Source: Corynebacterium pseudogenitalium (GTDB lineage Bacteria > Actinomycetota > Actinomycetes > Mycobacteriales > Mycobacteriaceae). Taken from it: a stretch of 64,000 nucleotides of DNA. Location: assembly GCF_024453815.1 (NCBI RefSeq), contig NZ_CP072934.1, positions 558,001 through 622,000 of the forward strand, in the 5' to 3' direction. Both the position numbers and the translations under genes were made by a program. The notes below the pieces were generated by a model, which ran no database searches, was not told where the DNA came from, and worked only from the letters and a program-made list of their open reading frames with translations. Shown piece after piece: positions 56,501 through 64,000 of the stretch; the first letter of the stretch is position 1, and each line of letters begins with the position of its first letter.

Positions 56501-56841
56501 CGTTTGAACTGGCGCTCGGCAAGGCGGTGGTGCGTGGCCGCATGGACGCGGTCTTTGCAGACGGCGACGGCTGGGTCGTGGTGGACTGGAAGACCGGCAA
56601 CCGCCCGGTGGGTGCGGCGATGGAGGCAGCGAAGCTGCAGCTTGCCGTGTACACGGAGGCGTGGAAGCGAATCGCTAACGACGGCTGCCCAGTGAAGGCC
56701 GTGTTCTTCTATGTCCGCGACGGAAAGGACTTCACCGCGACGGAGCTTCCGGATGCGCAGCAGCTGACGAAGTTGTTGGAAGATGCAGCAAACGGCGCAA
56801 CTTCCGGTACAGTTTCACGCCGTAGTAGCGAGGAAGGATAG
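53542..56841 (+). CDS. adnB: AdnB subunit of the AdnAB helicase-nuclease
   Basis: The product has 1099 residues. Its motor is intact: Walker A VVAGAGAGKTKTM, LTFTRKAARELGQR, DEYQDT, GDPMQAIYGWRGAT, TVHKAKGLEWD and LFYVAITRTENRLLL. The C-terminal nuclease has the PD-(D/E)XK core GWVVVDWKTGN and AFHEWIEDF. With AdnA it forms the actinobacterial RecBCD counterpart. The overlap with adnA ensures coupled synthesis. Confidence 0.95.
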   Translation: MADFTPQELFQALGDAFPPSSQQADVIGAEPGPMLVVAGAGAGKTKTMADRVVWLVANGYVRPEEVLGLTFTRKAARELGQRIRNRLQALARHRELVRELDPSGALAESLEVIAPTVATYDSYAGELVRDYGLLVPVEPDARLITQAELHAIAVEVVSNYNKPLIAEGAPAPAMSTVVEDLLKLTTAMGNALADPNDIYEAAEIFLKETESLPKSPRSKTEFCKTMTGWRNKQRQRQLMLPLVEELNAALRERGVVTFNEQMNIAATLAEQHASVGAAQRQRYRVVMLDEYQDTSHSQRVLLRSLFGEGQDPTLTVTAVGDPMQAIYGWRGATSENLAAFVEDFPAAGGVPAQKKQLTISWRNPSKVLEMANQVSTAILGSGEDRAVAPLEPRKDAAAGDVEMQFFQREEEEIEFVADALQQQFEQGGKLSAAVLTRKNRHAQPIAQALEARGVPYEIVGLGGLLDTPEVQDTLAVATMLVRPEDSEAALRVLGGPSVGLGLADMEALAARAKNLQARADGPAAEEEAARLVPADPEERLIEELTQLALEAEALKIQSAKPAGLADAVADLGEPERYSEEGYKRLQLLASRLRQLRRNSLGKRLSDLFADIIEVFGIRVEVLARRSSAGTVHLDQLLHYVEEYPGTSVEALLDYFELAKQQEDGLAPGNVTVRGDRVQILTVHKAKGLEWDTVAVLHADKDTYSSKIETFLAQIPFLQPETFGDPDIYEEFAEVEHRTQFKNAANAWRKHIGEDLAEEQARLFYVAITRTENRLLLTGSNISLGGKKNTNGPYEHFAAFEGLELPEQVEDEDAEKTVQQPEVAVGTWPVQSYEAAHAASSQATRPSELVRDALETEIAPAAGELYELWERDATALIEEHKAAQSPDVPVMLPGELTASDVVAMQADVEQFARRARRPVPFKPNQYAKRGTAFHEWIEDFYGAHPLLTEDELPGMGEFEVDPSTLQKLKANFENSHWASKTPTHVECPFELALGKAVVRGRMDAVFADGDGWVVVDWKTGNRPVGAAMEAAKLQLAVYTEAWKRIANDGCPVKAVFFYVRDGKDFTATELPDAQQLTKLLEDAANGATSGTVSRRSSEEG

Positions 56842-56845
56842 CGGA

Positions 56846-57949
56846 GTGAAACTGCCGTTTGCGTTGTCATGGAGTGACCGGTTCCGTGCGGATGCGGATC
56901 CGTCGGAAATACCGGTGCACACCCTGCTGGATGTCGTTCGGATTCCGTCGGCGGAACGCACCACTCCATGGGCGTTGATGGCGAGGCGCTTCGGCTACGC
57001 GGCCATGTTGGTGTTGGCCGTGGCGACGGTGGTCTACTTCGACAAAGAGGGGTACACCGAGCCACTGACCTTTATCGACGCCCTGTACTATTCGGCGGTT
57101 TCGCTCTCAACGACCGGCTACGGCGATATCACGCCGGTGACGCAAAGCGCGCGCCTGATGAATATCTTGGTCATCACGCCGTGCCGTGTGGCATTCCTGA
57201 TGCTCTTGGTCGGTACGACGTTGTCGGTGTTGACGGAGGATTCCCGCAAGACGCTACAGATTCAGCAATGGAGGAGAACAGTGCGCAATCACACCATCGT
57301 TATCGGCTACGGCACGAAGGGCAGGTCCGCGGTGGATGCGCTGCTCGCGGGCGGTACCGCCCCGGGCAACATCGTTGTTGTTGATGATGACGCCGTGGTG
57401 CTGTCGAACGCCGAGAAGCGCGGCCTGGTCACCGTCCACGGCAACGGCACTCGCTCGAGCGTGCTGAAGGTCGCTGGTGTGGCGCGTGCGCGCTCAGTTG
57501 TGGTGGCGCCGTCCTCGGACGATACCGCGGTGTTGGTCACGCTGTCTGTCCGTGAGTTGGCGCCGAGCGCCATGATCGTTGCCAGCGTCCGTGAGAGTGA
57601 GAACCAGCACTTGCTGATGCAGTCGGGCGCGGACTCGGTGGTGGTCTCCTCTGAAACGGCGGGCCGCCTGCTGGGCATTGCGACGGTCACGCCGCCGGTG
57701 GTGGAGATGATGGAGGACCTGCTCAGCCCGGACGAGGGCTTCGCGGTTGCGGAGCGTCCGATCGCGGACGACGAGGTCGGAGCGAACCCGCGTCACCTCG
57801 CCGACATTGTGCTGGGTGTGGTGCGCTCCGGTGAGCTCTACCGCATTGACGCCCCGGAGGCCGAGACGGTTGAGCCCGGCGACCGCCTGCTGTTCGTGCA
57901 GATGACGCAGCCGACCCCGCTGACTGAGCGCACGCGCCCGACGGAGTAG
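56846..57949 (+). CDS. Two-helix potassium channel with RCK domain
   Basis: About 367 residues. One helix (YAAMLVLAVATVVYF), a pore loop with filter STTGYGDITP, a second helix, then a cytoplasmic RCK Rossmann domain (IVIGYGTKGRSAVDAL) and a C-terminal RCK_C (about 290-350). This is MthK-like architecture for ligand-gated K+ flux. GTG 56846 has AGGAAGGA 8 nt upstream, 5 bp after the adnB stop. The position between adnB and nudC is conserved in mycobacteria. Confidence 0.92.
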   Translation: MKLPFALSWSDRFRADADPSEIPVHTLLDVVRIPSAERTTPWALMARRFGYAAMLVLAVATVVYFDKEGYTEPLTFIDALYYSAVSLSTTGYGDITPVTQSARLMNILVITPCRVAFLMLLVGTTLSVLTEDSRKTLQIQQWRRTVRNHTIVIGYGTKGRSAVDALLAGGTAPGNIVVVDDDAVVLSNAEKRGLVTVHGNGTRSSVLKVAGVARARSVVVAPSSDDTAVLVTLSVRELAPSAMIVASVRESENQHLLMQSGADSVVVSSETAGRLLGIATVTPPVVEMMEDLLSPDEGFAVAERPIADDEVGANPRHLADIVLGVVRSGELYRIDAPEAETVEPGDRLLFVQMTQPTPLTERTRPTE

Positions 57950-57956
57950 GCGGCCT

Positions 57957-58718
57957 ATGAAGCGGTTCATTGCCTTCGATGCCGCCGGCAGGTTTGTGCT
58001 TGGAGCTGATGACACGCCCACACTTTTCGACGCCCACTCCGCCCAACCCCACGCAGAGAACACGGTGCACGTCGGCGACGATGTGTGGGCGGTGCTGGTC
58101 AGCGAGGCGCAGCTTGAAGCAATGGGCGAGCGCTTCGGCACTTGCCGCAGCCACGCAAGCGACTATCTGGTTGCACGCGGGTTCGGTCTGCTGCGCAATC
58201 AGCGCCAGCTGCGCTTCGACCCGCGCGATGGCAGCGAAGTCGCCTGGGGTGAGGGCGGCGTTGTCGCGCGTGGCGCCAGCGGGAAACCGTTGTTTCCTCG
58301 CATTGACCCGTCGGTGATCGGGGTGGTGCAGTCGACGGATGGGGAGCGGATTTTGCTGGGGGAAAATGCGCGCCGCCCGGGCTACTTCACGCTGATCGCG
58401 GGATACATCGATGTCGGCGAGACCATCGAGGATGCCTTCGCGCGTGAGGTGTGGGAGGAAACGGGGCGTCGTGTCGGGGTGGTGCGCTATGTTGGGTCGC
58501 AGCCGTGGGCGCTGTCGGGTGCGCTGATGTTGGGGATGGTGGCGTCGACAAGTGATGTTGATGCTGTGGGCCCCTTGGATGGGGAGCTGACGCAGCTGCG
58601 CTGGCTGCGCCGCGACGAGCTGGGCACTGTCACGCTGGCGGTGCCGGGGACGATTGCGCGGCGGATGATTGACCAATGGGCTCGAGGAGAGTTCAACGAG
58701 AACGGGAGTGGAGCGTAA
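57957..58718 (+). CDS. nudC: NudC-like Nudix hydrolase with degenerate signature
   Basis: The product has 253 residues. The Nudix box GYIDVGETIEDAFAREVWEETGRRVG is complete, so hydrolysis of a nucleoside diphosphate-X is likely. The NudC-specific SQPWPFPxS motif that follows the box reads SQPWALSGA, and the usual four-Cys zinc ribbon is absent. NAD(H)/NAD-RNA specificity is therefore uncertain. It sits between the K+ channel and uvrD2 genes, the conserved nudC position. Confidence 0.85.
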   Translation: MKRFIAFDAAGRFVLGADDTPTLFDAHSAQPHAENTVHVGDDVWAVLVSEAQLEAMGERFGTCRSHASDYLVARGFGLLRNQRQLRFDPRDGSEVAWGEGGVVARGASGKPLFPRIDPSVIGVVQSTDGERILLGENARRPGYFTLIAGYIDVGETIEDAFAREVWEETGRRVGVVRYVGSQPWALSGALMLGMVASTSDVDAVGPLDGELTQLRWLRRDELGTVTLAVPGTIARRMIDQWARGEFNENGSGA

Positions 58719-60767
58719 GTGGCTGTAGATCTGAGCTTGCTGGATGAGGATCAGCGGATCGCGGCGACCGCTCCGCGTGGCCCGGTGTGCATCCTGGCCG
58801 GTGCCGGGACGGGTAAGACGCGCACGATTACGTACCGCATCGCGCACATGATTGATCAGGGCACGGTGAGCCCGAACCGGGTGCTGGCGGTGACGTTTAC
58901 GCAGCGTGCGGCAGGGGAGATGCGCGATCGCCTGCGCACGATGGGCATTGGCGGCGTGCAGGCGCGCACGTTCCACTCGGCGGCGATGCGGCAGCTGCGC
59001 TACTTCTGGCCGCAGATTGCGGGGGATCTGCCGTGGCGGCTGCTGGACAACAAGTTCCCGCTGGTGGGGCGGGCAGCTCGCGCGGCCGGGCTGGAGTCGG
59101 ATAAGGAGATGGTCCGCGATCTGCTGAGCGAGATTGAGTGGGCGAAGGCGAGCGTGATCGGCGCGGAGGACTACGTGGACCGCATCGCGGATACGAACCG
59201 GACTCCGCCGACGGATCCGAAGAAGGTCGCGGAGGTCTACCGGCTGTACGAGGAGGCGAAGACGAGCCCGGAGGGCATGCTCATCGACTTCGACGACCTG
59301 CTCCTGCACGTCGCGGGTGCCCTGGAGAATGCGCCCGCGGTGGCGGAGGAGTTCCGCTCCCAGTACCAGTCCTTCGTGGTGGACGAGTACCAGGACGTGA
59401 CCCCGTTGCAGCAGCGCGTGTTGGAGGGCTGGCTGGGGCAGCGCGATGACCTGACGGTGGTGGGGGACGCGAACCAGACGATTTACTCCTTTACCGGCGC
59501 GACCCCGGACTACCTGCTGAACTTCTCGCGCACCTATGAGCACGGCACTGTGGTGAAGTTGCAGCGCGACTACCGCTCGACGCCCGAAATCACCGAGCTG
59601 GCCAACGCGGTCATCTCGCGCGCGACGGGCCGGGCCGCGGGCACCAGGCTTGAGCTTATCGGTATGCGGGAGTCCGGACCGCAGCCGACGTTCCACGCCT
59701 ACGACGACGAGCCGACGGAGGCCCGCGAGGTCGCCGCGGCGGTACAGCGCCTGATTGATTCCGGGGTACCTGCCAAGGAGATCGCGGTGCTGTACCGGAT
59801 TAATGCGCAGTCGGCGGCGTTTGAAGCCGCGCTCGCGGACGCGGGCATCGTCTACCAGGTGCGCGGTGGGGAGGGCTTCTTCCAGCGCGGCGAGATCCGC
59901 GAGGCGTTGCAGGCGCTCGTGGCGGCAACCAGGCGCCACGACTTGCCGGATGACCCGGTGGTGGTGGCGAAGGCGGCGTTCGCGCCGCTCGGGTTGACGC
60001 CGACGGAGCCGGAGGGCGCCCAGGCACGGGAGCGTTGGCAGGGGCTGCGCGCACTCGTGGACCTCATCGAGGAGATCGTGCACACCAAGGAGGCCTCGAG
60101 CCTGGAAGACGTACTGCGTTCGCTGCGTCAGCGCGCGGAGGCGAAGCAACCACCGGCGATTGATGGGGTCACGCTCGCCAGCTTGCACGCGGCGAAGGGC
60201 CTGGAGTGGGACGCGGTTTTCCTCGTTGGCCTGGTGGAAAACACGCTGCCGATCTCGCACGCGATCAAGGCGGGCGACGAGAACATCGAGGAGGAGCGCA
60301 GGCTCTTCTACGTCGGCGTGACGCGCGCCCGGGAGCACCTGCAGCTGTCGTGGGCGCTGGCCAGGCAGGAGGGCGGCAGGAAGTCGCGCTCGCGCTCGCG
60401 CTTCCTGGACGGGCTGGTGCCCGAGCTTGAGTCGGAGGAAACCCCGCAGCGGTTGAAGCAGACCCGCCGCTGCCGGGTGTGCGGCAACGTGCTGTTCGCC
60501 CCGGCGGACAAGGCGCTCGGCCGGCACCAGGATTGCGACGCCGACATCGACGAGGACGTCTACCAGGCGCTGAAGCGCTGGCGGCTCAAAACGTCGCGCG
60601 CGGCGAAGCAGCCCGCCTACATGGTGTTTTCCGACGCCACCCTGCTCGCCATCGCGGAGACCATGCCGGAGGACGAGCAGGGGCTGCTCGCCGTGTCGGG
60701 GGTGGGGCCAGTCAAGGTGGAGCGCTACGGCGCCGAGGTCCTGGAGACACTCGCGGAGTTCCGCTAG
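58719..60767 (+). CDS. uvrD2: ATP-dependent DNA helicase UvrD2
   Basis: The product has 682 residues. SF1A motifs are GAGTGKTRTITYRIAHM, TFTQRAAGEMRDRL, DEYQDVTPLQ, QRDYRST, LHAAKGLEWDAV and RRLFYVGVTRARE. A zinc-type motif CRVCGN...HQDC and a C-terminal HRDC domain (YMVFSDATLLAIAETMP) identify UvrD2. The zinc motif has His where the mycobacterial protein has a fourth Cys. GTG 58719 abuts the nudC stop. Confidence 0.95.
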   Translation: MAVDLSLLDEDQRIAATAPRGPVCILAGAGTGKTRTITYRIAHMIDQGTVSPNRVLAVTFTQRAAGEMRDRLRTMGIGGVQARTFHSAAMRQLRYFWPQIAGDLPWRLLDNKFPLVGRAARAAGLESDKEMVRDLLSEIEWAKASVIGAEDYVDRIADTNRTPPTDPKKVAEVYRLYEEAKTSPEGMLIDFDDLLLHVAGALENAPAVAEEFRSQYQSFVVDEYQDVTPLQQRVLEGWLGQRDDLTVVGDANQTIYSFTGATPDYLLNFSRTYEHGTVVKLQRDYRSTPEITELANAVISRATGRAAGTRLELIGMRESGPQPTFHAYDDEPTEAREVAAAVQRLIDSGVPAKEIAVLYRINAQSAAFEAALADAGIVYQVRGGEGFFQRGEIREALQALVAATRRHDLPDDPVVVAKAAFAPLGLTPTEPEGAQARERWQGLRALVDLIEEIVHTKEASSLEDVLRSLRQRAEAKQPPAIDGVTLASLHAAKGLEWDAVFLVGLVENTLPISHAIKAGDENIEEERRLFYVGVTRAREHLQLSWALARQEGGRKSRSRSRFLDGLVPELESEETPQRLKQTRRCRVCGNVLFAPADKALGRHQDCDADIDEDVYQALKRWRLKTSRAAKQPAYMVFSDATLLAIAETMPEDEQGLLAVSGVGPVKVERYGAEVLETLAEFR

Positions 60768-60779
60768 ACGCCTGGCAAC

Positions 60780-61619
60780 CTAGTAGCACAGCGGGCAGTC
60801 GGGGTGCGGCTGCAGGCGAAGCGTCTTGAGTGGGGTGCGGTTGAAGGGGTCCACAAGCAGGGTGTCGCCGGTGCGGGGGTCCGGGGCGGACACGCCCGGC
60901 GGGTCCGGCAGTTGGCAGACCCGCCGAGCCATCGTTGCTGCGGCGACCACGCCTGCCTGGACCACGACCGGGTCCGGGTTGCGCACCCCGGCTGGGGCCG
61001 CGGCGGCGATCGCTGCCCACTGGGGGTCGCGCTCGAGGAGGTAGTGCTCGCGACAGATCAGGCACGGGCCCTCCACACCGATTGCGTAGGGGCCGACGAG
61101 AACGCGGGAGTCGATTTGCAGCACCGGAATCACAGGTCCCGTGCGGTGCCGGGTGTACGCGGCAAGCGCCCGGGTGCGGTGTGCCTGGTCGACGATGATG
61201 AGTGGGAGGGCCGAGGGGGCGTCGAAAAGAAAGCGGGAGAGCGGCTGGGTGGGCTCGGGGGAGCGCACGTGGATGCCGCTGGCACGCAGTGTTTCTACCA
61301 GCGTGTTCGCAAGCGTTGAGGTGCCGAGCAGGAGGACCTCGCGGCGCGAAACTTCGACGAGGACGCGGTAGGCAATGAGGTCCTGGATGAGGCTGCGCGC
61401 GGCATCCGCGTCCATGGAAACCGCCAGCCGCCGAACCACCTCGGGCAGTGGCCGCGGTGTGGACAGCGAGTCGAGCACCGCGGCGACTGCGCGGGCGTCG
61501 CCGACTTCGATGATGCCGCTGCGTGTGGCGTCGAGTCCGAATTGCAGCGCGTGAGGGCCCCTGCTGAGTACCTGTACCCCCATGGCCAGCGCAATGACAG
61601 TATCCGACTGGTTACACAT
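60780..61619 (-). CDS. TOMM-type cyclodehydratase/ThiF-like domain protein (orphan)
   Basis: The product has 279 residues. It resembles the leader-binding cyclodehydratase-domain proteins of thiazole/oxazole-modified microcin pathways. An N-terminal winged-helix-like part (about 20-90) is followed by a Rossmann-like segment (REVLLLGTSTLANTLVETLR) and zinc cysteines in GPCLICREHYL and the terminal HPDCPLCY. No YcaO partner or precursor peptide is seen nearby. A homologue adjacent to uvrD2 is usual in actinobacteria. SD GAGGGGG precedes ATG 61619. The biochemical role is unknown. Confidence 0.75.
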   Translation of the reverse strand: MCNQSDTVIALAMGVQVLSRGPHALQFGLDATRSGIIEVGDARAVAAVLDSLSTPRPLPEVVRRLAVSMDADAARSLIQDLIAYRVLVEVSRREVLLLGTSTLANTLVETLRASGIHVRSPEPTQPLSRFLFDAPSALPLIIVDQAHRTRALAAYTRHRTGPVIPVLQIDSRVLVGPYAIGVEGPCLICREHYLLERDPQWAAIAAAAPAGVRNPDPVVVQAGVVAAATMARRVCQLPDPPGVSAPDPRTGDTLLVDPFNRTPLKTLRLQPHPDCPLCY

Positions 61620-61674
61620 GCTTCCCCCTCGTGCCCCTTAAGCTGTGTCGGTTGTACAGCATACAATCTTCGGC

Positions 61675-62184
61675 ATGCAGGAGTCGGAGTTTGAGTATCG
61701 GGTGATTCGCTCGCCGCGGCGCACGCGCACAGTGCAGGCCCGGCTTATCGACGGCGTCGTGGAAGTACGCATCCCAGCCCGGTTCAGCGAGCGCGAGGAG
61801 CGCGAAGCGGTGGCCGAGATGCTGCGGAAGATCCGGAGGAAGACCCGCCACCAACACGTCAGCGACGCCGACCTTCAAGCCCGCGCGGAGGCGCTCAACG
61901 CGCAGGTGCTTGAGGGGCGGGCGAAGGTGGGCTCGATACGGTGGGTGTCGAACCAGACGAAGCGGTGGGGAAGCTGCACCCCGTCAACGGGCACGATTCG
62001 GATTAGTGACAGGCTGCAGCACGTGCCGGGCTACGTCCTCGACGCGGTGATCGTGCACGAGCTGACGCACACCTTCATCCCGGGGCACGGCCCGAAGTTC
62101 TGGGAGTGGGCAGACAAAGCGCCCCTCGCGGAACGCGCGAAGGGCTACCTTGAGGCCTACCAGCGGTTCGGCGGGGAAGGCTAG
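61675..62184 (+). CDS. YgjP-like M48-type metallopeptidase
   Basis: The product has 169 residues. The catalytic motif is VIVHELTHTFIPGHGPKFW (HExxH plus downstream His). The family motif WVSNQTKRWGSCTPSTGTI lies upstream. The substrate is unknown. ATG 61675 follows TACAAT (61662-61667) by 7 nt with no SD, so a leaderless mRNA is predicted. It overlaps the convergent zincin-like gene by 4 nt. Confidence 0.9.
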   Translation: MQESEFEYRVIRSPRRTRTVQARLIDGVVEVRIPARFSEREEREAVAEMLRKIRRKTRHQHVSDADLQARAEALNAQVLEGRAKVGSIRWVSNQTKRWGSCTPSTGTIRISDRLQHVPGYVLDAVIVHELTHTFIPGHGPKFWEWADKAPLAERAKGYLEAYQRFGGEG

Positions 62185-63542
62185 TCCTCGTCGTTCTTGC
62201 GCAGCTCCTCTTCCAGGCGCGCGAGCTCTTCGTCGAAGTTGTCGTCGGAGGAATCGTCCAGCAGGGTGTCGATGAACGCCGCCGGGTTGGACAGGTGCTC
62301 AGGGGCCGGCAGGAAGTCCGGGTGGTCCCAGATCTGGTCGCGGCGGGCCTGGCCCACGGCGGTTTCGACGCGGCGCCACAGCTCGGCGGCCTCGCGGACC
62401 TTCGGGGCGCCCAGCTCGATGCCGACGACGTTCGCAAACGCGCGCTCGGCGGAGCCACCCGTTGCGCGGCGACGGTTCCACGCCTCGGCGAGCTGCGGCG
62501 TCGACGGGATACGGTCTGCCAGGGAAGCGTCGGTGACAACGTCGACCCAGCCCTCGACGAGCGCGAGCAGCGTCTCCAGGCGGGCAGTGGCGGATGCGTT
62601 GCGGGAGGTCACGCGCGGGGAGAGGTCCGCGCCCTCCAACTGCTGCAGCGCCTCCTGGATGGCCTGCGGGTCGCCGCTTTCCAGGTTCAGCCCGCGGGCC
62701 ATCTCCTCGAGCTGCGAGGTATCGATCTCCAGGCCTGCCGCGTACTCCTCAACGGAGGAGACGAGGCGCTCGACGAGCCACGGCACATGCTTGAACAGGC
62801 GCTGGCGCGCCGCCTCGCGGGCCACAATGTAGACCAGAACCTCCTGGCTGGGGATCTCGAGGCCCTTGGCGGCGGCGGTGACGTTCTTCGGCAAAATGGC
62901 CGTCACGCCTGCGGGTGCGACGGGCAGGCCGAAGTCGGAGCCGGTCAGGGCTTGCTCGGCAAGGTCGCCGAGGGCGTGGCCGAGCTTGACGCCGAAGTTC
63001 ATGGCGTTCATCTGCTCCATCATGCCGACCATCGGGCCCATCATCTCGCGGGCCTCGGCGGGCATGGTGTCTCGCTGTGCGCGGTTCATCTGCTCCGCAA
63101 CGGGGTTGACCAGGCGCTTCCACATCGGCATGGTTTCAACCAGCCAGTCGTCCGCGTTCCACGTGCGCGGCTGGGCGTTCGCGGAAGGAAGCGTAGTGGC
63201 GTCGTCAAGCCAGAGGTCGGCGAGGCGTACTGACTCCTCAACCGCGGTGCGATCCCCCGCGGAGACCGCAGCCTTGTCGCCGACGTGCTGGCGTGCCATG
63301 CGCAGTGCCATTTCGAAGTTCACGGACTCGCCCTCTGTGCGGGCGTTCATCGTCGAGCCCATGCCGGAGAGCATCTGCCCGAACTGGTTCAAAATATCGC
63401 CCAAGCCATCTTGGCCACCGCCAACGTTGCCCCCGAACCCGAACGCGGCGAACGGGTTGTTCTGCTGGTTGCGACGCTCGTCGTCACCGTTGTCACCGTC
63501 GTTGTCGTTGTTGGGGAAGGTAAATCCGAATCCATTGCTCAT
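62181..63542 (-). CDS. Zincin_2 family (zinc-dependent metalloprotease-like) protein
   Basis: About 453 residues. The N terminus is Asn/Asp/Gly-rich, followed by an all-helical domain with NPVAEQMNRAQRDTMP and YIVAREAARQRLFKHVPWLVERL. It matches the actinobacterial family annotated as zinc-dependent metalloproteases. The HExxH-like site is degenerate (REAARQRLFKH), so activity is doubtful. ATG 63542 follows TAGGGT by 7 nt. It is divergent from the PDZ protein gene, as in mycobacteria (Rv3195/Rv3194c). Confidence 0.84.
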   Translation of the reverse strand: MSNGFGFTFPNNDNDGDNGDDERRNQQNNPFAAFGFGGNVGGGQDGLGDILNQFGQMLSGMGSTMNARTEGESVNFEMALRMARQHVGDKAAVSAGDRTAVEESVRLADLWLDDATTLPSANAQPRTWNADDWLVETMPMWKRLVNPVAEQMNRAQRDTMPAEAREMMGPMVGMMEQMNAMNFGVKLGHALGDLAEQALTGSDFGLPVAPAGVTAILPKNVTAAAKGLEIPSQEVLVYIVAREAARQRLFKHVPWLVERLVSSVEEYAAGLEIDTSQLEEMARGLNLESGDPQAIQEALQQLEGADLSPRVTSRNASATARLETLLALVEGWVDVVTDASLADRIPSTPQLAEAWNRRRATGGSAERAFANVVGIELGAPKVREAAELWRRVETAVGQARRDQIWDHPDFLPAPEHLSNPAAFIDTLLDDSSDDNFDEELARLEEELRKNDED

Positions 63543-63632
63543 AGGCACCACCCTACAGTCGTGTGCGCAGGTTGTGTTGGGTGCAAGCGGGAAAATCGCA
63601 ACGCTGTGGGCGAACATCTAAGATTTGTGGGC

Positions 63633-64000
63633 GTGATGAACGCCGAGCAAGAACAAGCACAGGCACAGCCGCGCAGCCGCCGCCTCGCCACGATTGTGTG
63701 GGGCGCCATCCCCCTTGCGGTGCTGGCCGCGGCGCTGAGCCTCGACCATATTCCTGGCACCGATATCTCCCTGGCCGTGCCGTACGCGGCGCAGGGGCCG
63801 GGGCCGACGTTTAACACGCTCGGCGATGTTGAGGGCGTGCCCGTTGTTGAGATCGAGGGCGCGGACTCCGACAAAACGGAGGGCAACCTCAACATGACCA
63901 CGGTGTCTGTGCGCACCAATATGACGCTGGTGCAGGCGCTGACCCGCTGGATCACCACGGATGACACGATTGTGCCGCTGGAGCAGATCATGCCTCCGAA
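63633..64000 (+). CDS. PDZ/Lon-like (YlbL-type) secreted protease, 5' part only
   Basis: About 122 residues are visible before the window ends. A membrane helix (LATIVWGAIPLAVLAAALSL, about 17-36) is followed by VPYAAQGPGPTFNTLGDVEG, the conserved start of YlbL/Rv3194c proteins, which carry PDZ and S16-type peptidase domains. Those domains lie outside the window. TAAGAT (63619-63624) ends 8 nt before GTG 63633; ATG 63636 is an alternative. Confidence 0.85.
   Translation, partial: MMNAEQEQAQAQPRSRRLATIVWGAIPLAVLAAALSLDHIPGTDISLAVPYAAQGPGPTFNTLGDVEGVPVVEIEGADSDKTEGNLNMTTVSVRTNMTLVQALTRWITTDDTIVPLEQIMPP

Noticed and set aside
57723..60527. 934-codon minus-strand open frame opposite nudC and uvrD2
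   Set aside because: Arg/Leu/Pro-rich shadow of two confirmed genes; no promoter or SD.

Overview
The window reads as chromosomal DNA of a Corynebacterium-type mycolic-acid actinobacterium. GC content is high, and gene content and order match the conserved corynebacterial/mycobacterial backbone: accD-birA-purK-purE, a trehalose-type ABC importer, LCP protein-wbbL-GDP-mannose genes-whiB2, tmk-mtrA-mtrB-lpqB, secA, rsgA-aroA, sigH-rshA-whiB1, rhlE, then adnA-adnB-K+ channel-nudC-uvrD2. I cannot name the species. I saw no rRNA, tRNA, CRISPR array, phage or transposase gene.

Layout. 1-6.2 kb: a divergent acyl-CoA carboxylase beta subunit (cut by the left edge), DoxX-type protein, biotin ligase, PH-domain membrane protein, acetolactate decarboxylase, purK-purE, a YdcF-like protein and a DUF305 lipoprotein. 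6.3-12.1 kb: a frameshifted DUF4282 gene, then a complete minus-strand thiamin operon (thiD-tenA fusion, thiE, thiO, thiS, thiG, thiF-rhodanese) under a TPP riboswitch. A copy of the purE 3' end lies just beyond it, so the segment between is bracketed by direct repeats. 12.4-16.2 kb: two small membrane/secreted proteins and a carbohydrate importer lacking a local ATPase gene. 16.3-25.9 kb: cell-envelope block (TIGR03089 protein, LCP ligase, rhamnosyltransferase, mannose-1-P guanylyltransferase, WhiB2, DUF3499 protein, phosphomannomutase, mannose-6-P isomerase). 26-36.8 kb: tmk, the MtrAB-LpqB envelope-signalling operon, comF, hpf, secA and small conserved proteins. 36.8-41.2 kb: rsgA, aroA, SRAP, ybaK, sigH-rshA. 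41.2-44.6 kb: an AT-richer accessory interval with a large secreted metzincin, many inverted repeats and a 24-residue ribosomal protein gene. 44.6-50.5 kb: whiB1, rhlE and conserved actinobacterial proteins. 50.5-60.8 kb: AdnAB nuclease-helicase, K+ channel, NudC-like hydrolase, UvrD2. 60.8-64 kb: an orphan cyclodehydratase-domain protein, a YgjP-like metallopeptidase, a zincin-like protein and the start of a PDZ/Lon-like protein.

The most notable signals are: (i) about 20 genes whose start codon sits 6-8 nt after a TANNNT-like -10 box with no Shine-Dalgarno, i.e. predicted leaderless mRNAs, including a divergent pair (aroA/SRAP) whose -10 boxes overlap; (ii) the purE-repeat scar around the thiamin region; (iii) loss of key residues in several otherwise conserved proteins (AccD carboxyltransferase loops, AdnA Walker A lysine, RshA zinc histidine, NudC signature); (iv) the metzincin island; and (v) an orphan TOMM-type cyclodehydratase protein beside metallopeptidase genes.
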